Positions 58,246 through 64,000 of a stretch of DNA of 64,000 nucleotides are shown piece after piece. Made by a program: the position numbers and the translations under genes. Each line of letters begins with the position of its first letter. Positions within the stretch are counted from its first letter, which is position 1. The notes below the pieces were generated by a model. The model saw only the letters and a list, made by a program, of their open reading frames with translations, did no database searches and had not been told where the DNA came from. Origin of the DNA: Pseudomonadales bacterium (lineage in GTDB: Bacteria; Pseudomonadota; Gammaproteobacteria; Pseudomonadales; Azotimanducaceae); NCBI GenBank assembly GCA_016779585.1, contig JADHNI010000004.1:16042-80041 (forward strand), in the 5' to 3' direction.

Positions 58246-58432
58246 ACTGACTATTCCTTCACTAAAACGGCCCTTTCCTTTCGGAAACGGCGCAATGCCC
58301 GCGCCGCGTACATTTTTGGCAGGGCAGAATCACTTTTAAAAGTCTACCGCCGTGCCGGGGGAGTGTCGATAGAATTGAGGCTGGGCCTGTGTTTCCATGG
58401 AACCCGGGATGCGGTGACAAAATGCGCCAGAG

Positions 58433-58502
58433 GTGACAAAAATGGTCACCTAGTGCCCCCGGTTTGGCAGATATTTCCTACAAAAGTGACCATTTTTGTC
58501 AC
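58433..58502. promoter_or_regulatory. Paired operator dyads GTGAC-N7-GTCAC upstream of pilA
   Basis: Two 17-bp elements at 58433-58449 and 58486-58502 are exact reverse complements of each other. Each is itself a dyad with GTGAC/GTCAC half-sites separated by 7 bp. Their centres (58441, 58494) are 53 bp apart, about five helical turns. A weaker half-site copy (GTGACAAAATG) lies at 58414. The position upstream of a sigma-54 promoter suggests activator (PilR-like) or repressor binding. The rest of the pilB-pilA gap holds no ORF. Confidence 0.7.
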
Positions 58503-58530
58503 ATTTCCCCGATGAGCGGTTGAATTTTAG

Positions 58531-58546
58531 TGGCATGAACTTTGCT
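58531..58546 (+). promoter_or_regulatory. Sigma-54 promoter of pilA
   Basis: TGGCATGAACTTTGCT has the GG and GC doublets in the required spacing and matches the consensus TGGCACGNNNNTTGCW at every fixed base except one. The predicted start is about 58558, some 50 nt before pilA. In Pseudomonas pilA is RpoN- and PilR-dependent, and rpoN is in this window at 13302. Confidence 0.85.
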
Positions 58547-58609
58547 GTCTTTAAGGCAGGCTGATCGGTCACGCTGGTTAGACTACTCAAAACTAAAGGA
58601 GCTAGCTCA

Positions 58610-59044
58610 ATGAACATGCAAAAGGGTTTCACCCTCATCGAATTGATGATCGTGGTAGCTATTATCGGTATTCTGGCCGCTGTAGCTCTCCCCGCTTATC
58701 AGGACTACATCAAGACTGCGAACATGGCCAAGGTCAACGCGCAGTTTGAACAGGCAGTACGTGCAACGGAATCTTCCATGGTTAAGGGTGCAACTCAGCG
58801 CGCTCTCGGCCTGTCAGAAACCACGCCTTCTACTGCTAATGGCTGGATCACTCTGTACAACCCTGGTGGCAATAATGCGCCTGGCGGTGGTGCAGCTTAT
58901 GCAGCTACTGCTAACAACACCACTGGTGCTATCGGTGTAACTCAGGGCGGTTCTGGCGTAACTCAGCTGGTTACCCTGATCCTGCCAGGTTACGAAGACA
59001 TGAATGGTGTTACTGAAATCATCAACGCTGCTGAAGTACAGTAA
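58610..59044 (+). CDS. pilA: Type IV major pilin PilA, cysteine-free
   Basis: Pilus subunit, 144 residues. A six-residue leader 'MNMQKG' precedes the PilD cut site, and mature pilin begins '[18 protein letters not shown]' with Phe1 and Glu5. The C-terminal domain is Gly/Asn/Thr-rich ('[20 protein letters not shown]') and contains no Cys, so the disulfide loop typical of Pseudomonas and Neisseria pilins is missing. Shine-Dalgarno AAAGGAG lies 8 nt before ATG. A sigma-54 promoter precedes and an intrinsic terminator follows it. Confidence 0.97.
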   Translation: MNMQKGFTLIELMIVVAIIGILAAVALPAYQDYIKTANMAKVNAQFEQAVRATESSMVKGATQRALGLSETTPSTANGWITLYNPGGNNAPGGGAAYAATANNTTGAIGVTQGGSGVTQLVTLILPGYEDMNGVTEIINAAEVQ

Positions 59045-59083
59045 TCGTTTGATAATTTCTGGCTATTCGTAGCCAAGTGAAAG

Positions 59084-59117
59084 AAAAGCCGGTGTGAGAA
59101 ATCACACCGGCTTTTTT
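59084..59117 (+). terminator. Intrinsic terminator after pilA
   Basis: Perfect 12-bp stem AAGCCGGTGTGA / TCACACCGGCTT with a GAAA loop, followed by six T in total. It ends the monocistronic pilA transcript 40 nt after the stop codon. Confidence 0.93.
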
Positions 59118-59178
59118 GTGCCCGTCCTTTAACTTTGATGGTAGAGTTGTGCCAGTTAGAACAGATGTAGTGTTAGCT

Positions 59179-59568
59179 ATGAAAGAATCCGGATTTTCAC
59201 TTGTGGAACTGATGATTGCACTCGCGATCATTGGGGTATTGGCAGGGATTGCGCTTCCCATGTACCAGAGTTCCCAGCAGGAAGCACGTGCTGGCGTTAT
59301 ACGTGACAACATCCAGAGTATTCACCTGCTTCAGGTGGGTCGAAAGGCAGAGTTCGGCGAATACGTTGAAGGTGAATACATTCCCGGCGGCAGCACCACA
59401 CTGACTGCGCGCCTCGGTTGGGCACCGAATACGACGGTAGATGAAATTTCCTATACGGTGACCTGCAACACTGACGGCGCCAAGACCGGTGAATGTGCAC
59501 CCAACAGTGGCTACTCGGTCACGGGAACACATCCGGAGCTGGATGACCCGGTTGTCCTTACCTACTAG
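59179..59568 (+). CDS. Second type IV pilin-like protein
   Basis: Prepilin of 129 residues. The leader 'MKESG' is followed by 'FSLVELMIALAIIGVLAG', so PilD should cut before Phe with Glu at +5. The globular part has two Cys separated by eight residues ('CNTDGAKTGEC'), unlike the Cys-free PilA next door. ATG 59179 gives the standard short leader; the longer reading from 59116 is unlikely. No strong Shine-Dalgarno or own promoter is seen behind the pilA terminator. It could be a minor pilin or an alternative major pilin. Confidence 0.85.
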   Translation: MKESGFSLVELMIALAIIGVLAGIALPMYQSSQQEARAGVIRDNIQSIHLLQVGRKAEFGEYVEGEYIPGGSTTLTARLGWAPNTTVDEISYTVTCNTDGAKTGECAPNSGYSVTGTHPELDDPVVLTY

Positions 59569-60484
59569 GGACTGAACCCGGCAGTATTTTTTCGGCCAGG
59601 GCGTAGAACTGTGTCGCAAGGTCTGAATTCCCCGTAGCCTCCATAAGGCTACCTTTCAGCAAGGCATGTTCTGAGCGACTGAAGCGGTCTTCCTCGTTGA
59701 TCTGCTCATCGATAGAGCTCAGCAGCCCTGCAACCATGCCTGAATCAAAGGTGTCCTGGCTCATCAGGTGACGACTGAAAGCCAGCGTCAGTTCCGGTTC
59801 GCCAATTTCCTGAACCTCCTGCACTGTAAAAGCGCCAACGTTCCGGTCAACCAGTTCGCGCCAGTAGAGCTGGTTCCAGCGCCCTTTCGGCTTTTCCCTT
59901 AGATGAGAAACGGCGTCTTGCGTGTGCCACGGACCGTTGATGGCGTACAAAAGACCCAGGTCGATGGTAGGCGCATTGACCATCTTAAGTGGTGCCAGGG
60001 CATACAGGTCACGGCCAGTCAGACCAATGTAGTTCCTGAGCAGGCCAATCTTGGTCTTGTCCGGAAGGAAGTAGGAAAACCTTTCAGGCAGAAAGGCGCC
60101 GTATTCACTGATCAGGGTGACGTCCGGGCGAACCCCATCGACATAGTGCAGGTAGCTGACTTGCGCCATTGACCAGTTGTTTGACACGAAAAGCACAGAG
60201 TTCTCCGGTAGTGCATACAGTATCTGGACGGCGATGTTTCTTGACCAGTTGCTGCTGTTCTCCTCGGCGATGTCACGATTGTGGAAAACAACGAGTCCGA
60301 CAATCGCCACGCCGAGAACAAAGTGTGCTGGTCGCGGCAGGTGCTGGAAGATGAAATGCAGACCCAGGGCAAGCCAGATGGCTGCGATGACATAGAGCGG
60401 CAAGGGATAGGCGAGCGCTGCTGCTACAAATGACTTTTCATAGGGGAAAGCCAGGAGTAAAAGCAGAGCGAATGGCAGGCCGTA
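59558..60484 (-). pseudogene. 5'-truncated GT-C-like (DUF2723-type) membrane protein
   Basis: The open frame runs from a stop at 60485-60487 without any ATG; the first usable start would be TTG 60403. What remains is the C-terminal part: two membrane helices ('ALLLLLAF', 'LYVIAAIWLALGLHFIFQ', 'HFVLGVAIVGLVVF'), then a soluble domain starting 'LPENSVLFVSNNWSMAQVSY' and 'YVDGVRPDVTLISEYGAF', and a TPR-like end. This layout resembles DUF2723 glycosyltransferase-like proteins. The N-terminal membrane and catalytic part is missing, cut where the foreign region begins. It ends tail-to-tail with the second pilin. A role in pilin glycosylation would be conjecture. Confidence 0.65.
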
Positions 60485-60548
60485 TCATCCGATAGTTTGT
60501 GGTCAAAGTAACCGCTGCGATGGCCACAGGAGCTAAATCCATAACCCA

Positions 60549-60776
60549 ATGAAAATTTGCCCTATCTGCCACCGTCAATCAGAAATCATTCCTCCAGACT
60601 GGACTGGTGGTCGTATGTGTATCCGATGTAGCGAATGTGGAGACCTGGAGGTCGGACCGATAATCTATGAAGAGCTTTGTGCGATAGCTTCGGGCGACAG
60701 TCAGCTCAGCTGGCTCCGAAACTGCCTGGAACAATACAAGGGGCGAAGGCTAAGGATATCGAAGAATATTCTGTAA
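60549..60776 (+). CDS. Small zinc-ribbon-like protein of unknown function
   Basis: 75 residues with 'CPICHRQ' and 'CIRCSECGDLEVG', a likely Zn-binding ribbon (C-x2-C plus C-x2-C-x2-C), followed by a helical part ending in basic residues ('YKGRRLRISKNIL'). No clear Shine-Dalgarno precedes the ATG. It lies between the truncated membrane protein and the tRNA-like att fragment, so it probably belongs to an older insertion. The rest of 60485-60800 shows nothing recognisable. Confidence 0.45.
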   Translation: MKICPICHRQSEIIPPDWTGGRMCIRCSECGDLEVGPIIYEELCAIASGDSQLSWLRNCLEQYKGRRLRISKNIL

Positions 60777-60800
60777 AAAGTGATGTAAAACAGTGGTTTA

Positions 60801-60858
60801 TGGTGCCGGAAAGAGGACTTGAACCTCCGACCAATTGCTTACGAAACAAATTTCCGGC
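60801..60858 (-). other. tRNA-Thr(CGU)-like fragment without D-arm; island att site
   Basis: On the minus strand the order is acceptor GCCGGAA, then ATTTGTTTCGTAAGCAAT (anticodon loop TTCGTAA, anticodon CGT), a TGGTC variable loop, a T-arm GGAGG-TTCAAGT-CCTCT, then TTCCGGC-A-CCA. Acceptor strands pair fully, but the D-arm is absent and the anticodon stem is imperfect. The 3' half is what a tRNA-targeting element leaves at its boundary. The tyrosine integrase 135 nt away reads rightwards, so the intact tRNA-Thr should lie beyond the window's right end. Confidence 0.75.
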
Positions 60859-60993
60859 TTAAACTCCGCTTACATCCATTAACTGTTAGTAACCCTATAT
60901 CGCTTTTAGCCCTATGTATAAGCGCTTTTTCGTTGTGTGAGGAAGTTTCTGGGGTATATTGGTGGTAACTCAATTTCGCCCCACCTGTGCCCC

Positions 60994-62232
60994 ATGAAAC
61001 TAAAGCTGACCAACAATTCGGTGCTGTCTCTCGAGCTAAGAGACAAACCTTATGAAGTTTATGACACCGAAGAAACAGGTTTCTGTTTGGTCGTACGACC
61101 ATCAGGAACAAAAAGCTTCTGCTTGAAGTATCGAAATAATGAAGGGAAGAAGCGTACGTGCACGATAGGAACACATGGACGTGTCACAGTAAAACAAGCT
61201 CGTGATGAGGCGCGTAGGCTTAATGGCCGAATAGTTAGCGGCGAAGACGTACACGTCATGAAACGGCAGAGACGTCTTGATGCAGAGAAACAACGCCAGC
61301 AAACGCTCAGTGTGTTTTTCGAAGAGAAATATGAACCATACCTGCTTGCCGAGATGAAAACAGGCAAGGATCGGGCATATTTGATTCGGCATTACTTCGT
61401 AGAACCGTTTGGTGCCAGAAAACTCGTGGATATCAATGCTTGGTTGATCACAAATTGGCGCAAACAGCAGCTCGAAAGAGGATTGAAGCACGCAGGAGTC
61501 AATCGTCCCATATCTGCTCTAAAGGCCCTGATGAATAGAGCGGTAGAGTGGGAGGTGATTGAGTCGAATCCACTTGAGTCGGTAAAAGCTCTCAAGGAGG
61601 ACCCGAATCCTGTAGTGCGCTATCTCAGTGAAACCGAAGAGCGTCAACTGAGGGAAGCGTTAGATACCCGGCAGGAGCAGCAGATGGAAGAGCGTCGTCG
61701 TTACAATCAATGGCTGACGCAAAGAGGCAAACCAGTTCATGAAAACTTTTCCACACGAACGTTTACTGATTATTTAAAGCCGCTTGTCCTTCTAGCGCTA
61801 AACACAGGATTGAGGCGGGGGGAGTTATTCGATCTGTGCGTTGATGATGTTCAAAACGGTCAAATCGTAGTTAGAGGTAACAAGAGCAAGTCGGGAAAGA
61901 CACGCCATGTCCCGCTTACGGAAGAGGGCAGACAAATCCTGGATGCATGGATACGTGAAACGAAACCGATTGGTTTGGTTTTCCCATCGCCTCAAACAGG
62001 AGAAAGACTCGACAACATAAACACAGCGTGGAAAGGACTTATGAAGAGAGCGTCTATTGACGACTTTCGTTTTCATGATTGTCGGCATACATACGCAAGC
62101 AAATTGGTTGGTAAGGGTGCCGATCTGTACGTTGTCAAAGAGCTTCTTGGACACTCAAGTATTGAGACTACGCAACGTTATGCGCATCTTGCGCCTTCGA
62201 AAAAAGCAGAAGCGGTTAGGCTGCTCAATTGA
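60994..62232 (+). CDS. int: Tyrosine recombinase integrase of a genomic island
   Basis: Site-specific recombinase, 412 residues. N-terminal DUF4102-like arm-binding domain ('TEETGFCLVVRPSGTKSFCL'), SAM-like core-binding domain (about 95-190), then the catalytic domain with Arg in 'LNTGLRRGELFDL', Lys in 'KSKSGKTRHVPL', 'HDCRHTYASKLV' (H-x2-R), and 'LLGHSSIETTQRYAH' with the nucleophile Tyr. ATG 60994 fits the family; GTG 60937 would add 19 residues. No Shine-Dalgarno is visible. CCCTAT...CGCTTTT occurs twice at about 60893-60929 and may be arm sites. Confidence 0.93.
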   Translation: MKLKLTNNSVLSLELRDKPYEVYDTEETGFCLVVRPSGTKSFCLKYRNNEGKKRTCTIGTHGRVTVKQARDEARRLNGRIVSGEDVHVMKRQRRLDAEKQRQQTLSVFFEEKYEPYLLAEMKTGKDRAYLIRHYFVEPFGARKLVDINAWLITNWRKQQLERGLKHAGVNRPISALKALMNRAVEWEVIESNPLESVKALKEDPNPVVRYLSETEERQLREALDTRQEQQMEERRRYNQWLTQRGKPVHENFSTRTFTDYLKPLVLLALNTGLRRGELFDLCVDDVQNGQIVVRGNKSKSGKTRHVPLTEEGRQILDAWIRETKPIGLVFPSPQTGERLDNINTAWKGLMKRASIDDFRFHDCRHTYASKLVGKGADLYVVKELLGHSSIETTQRYAHLAPSKKAEAVRLLN

Positions 62233-62269
62233 AAATCAGTCTAACTCACTAAAAAGGAAGGAGCATTCT

Positions 62270-62326
62270 ATGGAGGTATTGCTCACATCATTTCCCACAG
62301 CGTTATTGTTGCTGAGTGCGCTTTAA
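62270..62326 (+). CDS. Possible 18-residue hydrophobic peptide
   Basis: ATG 62270 is preceded by a strong Shine-Dalgarno (GGAAGGAG, 62255-62262) and encodes MEVLLTSFPTALLLLSAL, a single hydrophobic stretch. It starts 38 nt after the integrase stop. It could be a membrane micropeptide or a leader, or chance; only the ribosome binding site and composition support it. Confidence 0.3.
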   Translation: MEVLLTSFPTALLLLSAL

Positions 62327-62480
62327 AATGGACAAAAAATCTGTACTTCAGAAATTGAATTTCGAACAAAATCAGTAGCTTAATACCTAAAAACCGAAAG
62401 TTTTAGGTGGGGTGTCTTACCCGCGTTATCATTTGTTGGTCGTTAAAAGTCGATACGCAAAGTCACTGACGGGGAACGAA

Positions 62481-62514
62481 AAAGCCCCAAGATGCTGCAA
62501 CATCTCAGGGCTTT
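62481..62514 (-). terminator. Terminator-like hairpin upstream of the AlpA-type gene
   Basis: Arms AAAGCCC-(CA)-AGATG and CATCT-(CA)-GGGCTTT with a CTGCAA loop. Read on the minus strand it ends in a run of five T, so it could stop leftward transcripts. On the plus strand the T-run is short (three). It lies in the 370-nt gap between the integrase and the regulator. Confidence 0.5.
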
Positions 62515-62526
62515 AAAAAGTTAACC

Positions 62527-62585
62527 GAGTAGTGGCTAACAGCAAGGTAACCTTATTACACAAGTCCGTTATCTGTCCACTACTC
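62527..62585. promoter_or_regulatory. Structured leader with nested inverted repeats before the AlpA-type gene
   Basis: Perfect 9-bp arms GAGTAGTGG (62527-62535) and CCACTACTC (62577-62585) enclose a second dyad AAGGT-A-ACCTT (62544-62554). The outer stem ends 18 nt before the ATG at 62604 and just upstream of the Shine-Dalgarno AGCGGAG. It may be an operator for the regulator itself or an RNA structure that controls translation. Confidence 0.45.
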
Positions 62586-62603
62586 CCATAAGCGGAGTCA
62601 TTT

Positions 62604-62864
62604 ATGGACACTCAGCGCATGCTCTTTTGCACACGCGACGCAGCTCTTTATCTTGGTGTTTCACCTGATCAGTTGAAGCTCTCTCGACACACTGGAGAGC
62701 TCTTTAAGGGGGTTCCAGCCCCGAAATTCCTCAAATGCGGGGTTCGTTCCGTCAGGTACCACCGAGATGATCTAAACGCTTGGATTGCCTCTCAAGAGAG
62801 ATTCTTCAATACATCCCAGGTGGAAAAAACCACGGATTTCGTGCTTTCGGAGATTTCCTCATGA
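62604..62864 (+). CDS. AlpA/excisionase-type DNA-binding regulator
   Basis: Small HTH protein of 86 residues. 'MLFCTRDAALYLGVSPDQLK' is the winged-helix (MerR-like HTH_17) start seen in AlpA/Xis proteins, and 'GVRSVRYHRDDLNAWIAS' is the matching end of the wing. Such proteins control excision or activate early island genes. It is translationally coupled (ATGA) to the next gene. Confidence 0.85.
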   Translation: MDTQRMLFCTRDAALYLGVSPDQLKLSRHTGELFKGVPAPKFLKCGVRSVRYHRDDLNAWIASQERFFNTSQVEKTTDFVLSEISS

Positions 62865-63187
62865 AGAAAACCAAGAGTCAGGCGGTTGAGTCGATTCTAA
62901 ATAAAGCTAGCAAGAATGAGCTGAGAGCACGAATAAATGCGCATTGTGTGTCCTGTATATATGACGAATTTGCAGACGGAACATGGAGACAGCAGGTCGA
63001 GCAGTGTTCTGTTGCAAGTTGTCCTTTTTTTGATGTACGCGTGAAATGTAGGTCTACCGCTGCGAAATCAACAACTCTGGAGCTGGATGGAGTGTTAGTA
63101 CCCCTCGAGGACCTAACCCCTGAAATGCAGCGATCTGACTACATTTCGAAGCCAAATAGCGAAGATAGAGGGGGCTCTGATGAGTGA
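62861..63187 (+). CDS. Cysteine-motif small protein of integrated elements
   Basis: 108 residues. The core 'HCVSCIYDEFADGTWRQQVE' followed by 'CSVASCPFFDVR' gives a C-x2-C ... C-x4-C pattern, a likely zinc site. I have seen this core as a recurrent hypothetical protein in phages and islands, usually beside AlpA and replication genes. Function unknown. The start overlaps the AlpA-type gene by 4 nt and the end overlaps the ATPase by 8 nt, so the three form an operon. Confidence 0.75.
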   Translation: MKKTKSQAVESILNKASKNELRARINAHCVSCIYDEFADGTWRQQVEQCSVASCPFFDVRVKCRSTAAKSTTLELDGVLVPLEDLTPEMQRSDYISKPNSEDRGGSDE

Positions 63188-64000
63188 GCAATGGGATCGT
63201 GAGAAAAGTCTCGAGATGGATCAAGCTGAAGCTGCCAAAGACCTCGGCATGATAGTGTCGAAGCCTCTGGGTGATCCCCAAGCAATTAGGGTCCAGCGAC
63301 GACCCTGGTTGGTAGAAGGTCTGCTGCTGAGGAGGTCAGTCACCGCTTTGGTGGCCCCTGGAGGCACTGGTAAAAGTTGTTTCGCACTTACGCTGGGCTG
63401 TTCGTTGGCTTCTGGTACTGATGTCTTGGGGCTGGGGGTGGAGGAGAAGACAAGTGTCTTATTGCTGAGCTATGAGGACGATCGTTCAGAGATTGAACGA
63501 CGCTACAAAGCTGTATGCACCGAGAACGATATGGCATTCGATACTCACTGGCTCCATTTACCTGAGTACCGATTCAACCTTTTCCAGCAGGAAGGGTCAC
63601 AATTGGCCTCTACTGAATTTGCTTCGGGGCTGGTTGATCATTGCAAAGACAATGGAATCGGATTGCTTATCGTTGACCCTCTATCGGCAATCAATCCGGC
63701 TGACGAGAACAGTAACTCCGCTATGGCGACTCTGATACAAGAACTGGCAAGAATCGCTCGAGAAGCGAACTGTTCAGTATTGTTGGTGCACCATACCCGT
63801 AAAGCAGGGCGTGACGAGAAACAGAAAGGCAATGTTGAAACAACAAGGGGTGCGAAGGCTCTCACTGACGGTTGTCGAATTGTGGCTACCCTCCATTCGA
63901 TGTCTGGACGAGAGGCTACACAACGTAAAATTGATGTCGAGCTCGCTCGAAGCTACATATTGCTCTCGGACGCCAAGCAAAATTATCAATCCGCTGCGAA
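63180..64000 (+). CDS. RepA-like AAA/RecA-fold ATPase, 3' end beyond window
   Basis: 273 residues visible and still open at the window end. Walker A 'LVAPGGTGKSCFALTLG' (about residue 62), 'VLLLSYEDDRSEIERR', Walker B 'IGLLIVDPLSAINP' and 'VLLVHHTRKAGR' match the AAA_25/RepA group of hexameric helicases used by plasmids and integrative elements. ATG 63180 is preceded by GAGGGGG and overlaps the upstream gene by 8 nt. Likely the island's replication initiator helicase; cargo genes lie outside the window. Confidence 0.85.
   Translation, partial: MSEQWDREKSLEMDQAEAAKDLGMIVSKPLGDPQAIRVQRRPWLVEGLLLRRSVTALVAPGGTGKSCFALTLGCSLASGTDVLGLGVEEKTSVLLLSYEDDRSEIERRYKAVCTENDMAFDTHWLHLPEYRFNLFQQEGSQLASTEFASGLVDHCKDNGIGLLIVDPLSAINPADENSNSAMATLIQELARIAREANCSVLLVHHTRKAGRDEKQKGNVETTRGAKALTDGCRIVATLHSMSGREATQRKIDVELARSYILLSDAKQNYQSAA

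Noticed and set aside
58461..58480. Second candidate sigma-54 site (TTTGGCAGATATTTCCT)
   Set aside because: The GG doublet is present but the GC doublet is not at the required 10-bp spacing; the site at 58531 fits far better.

Overview
This 64 kb window is chromosomal DNA of a gammaproteobacterium. Its gene order closely follows the Pseudomonas-type arrangement: mreBCD-maf-rng-yhdP-nit, the rpoN/lpt/PTS-Ntr block, mla-ibaG-murA-hisGD, rplM-rpsI-petABC-sspAB, dolP-yraN-lpoA, rsmI-rnpB-mraZ-dcw cluster-lpxC, secA-argJ, coaE-pilDCB-pilA. LpxC, Lpt and Mla proteins, LpoA, SspA/SspB and a bc1 complex show a Gram-negative, respiring, rod-forming cell. The lineage below class level cannot be fixed from the sequence alone.

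Layout. 1-9334 (+): cell shape (mreBCD), a Maf pyrophosphatase, RNase G, giant AsmA-like YhdP and a Nit1-type amidase. 9331-17792 (-): darP, mgtE, npr, rapZ, ptsN, hpf, rpoN, lptB, lptA, lptC and a YrbG-type exchanger, read as one long block. 17960-25557 (+): mlaFEDCB, ibaG, murA, hisG, hisD, zapE. 25794-30657 (+): rplM-rpsI, petABC, sspAB. 30659-33372 (-): dolP, yraN, lpoA. 33450-34682: rsmI (+) and RNase P RNA (-). 35098-46965 (+): mraZ-rsmH-ftsL-ftsI-murE/murD-ftsW-murC-ftsQ-ftsA-ftsZ. 47189-53721: lpxC, dciA, an M23 peptidase, secA, argJ, yacG. 53732-58245 (-): coaE, pilD, pilC, pilB. 58610-59568 (+): two pilins. From about 60485 rightwards lies a mobile element, with a tRNA-Thr-like att fragment, a tyrosine integrase, an AlpA-type regulator, a cysteine-rich small protein and a RepA-like ATPase cut by the window end.

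Main oddities. The division/cell-wall cluster carries a single 914-residue MurE-MurD fusion. It lacks exactly murF, mraY, murG and ddl, the genes for D-Ala-D-Ala addition and lipid I/II formation. The flanking genes overlap cleanly, so this looks like an established rearrangement rather than decay. FtsI in the same cluster has Gln in place of the conserved Asn of the SXN motif. mreC appears to start at an ATC codon behind a strong Shine-Dalgarno sequence. The pilA promoter is an almost perfect sigma-54 site with two identical operator dyads 53 bp apart, and rpoN is in the same window. The tRNA-Thr fragment at the island edge has a complete acceptor stem but no D-arm. kdsC/kdsD, tldD/pmbA and hisC are also missing from their usual neighbourhoods.

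How the genes fit together: most of the window builds and guards the envelope. It covers PG precursors (MurA, MurC, MurD, MurE), PG synthases and regulators (FtsW, FtsI, LpoA, MreBCD), lipid A and LPS export (LpxC, LptABC), phospholipid balance (Mla, YhdP), division (FtsLQAZ, ZapE) and secretion/pili (SecA, PilABCD). Housekeeping translation, respiration and histidine genes lie in between.
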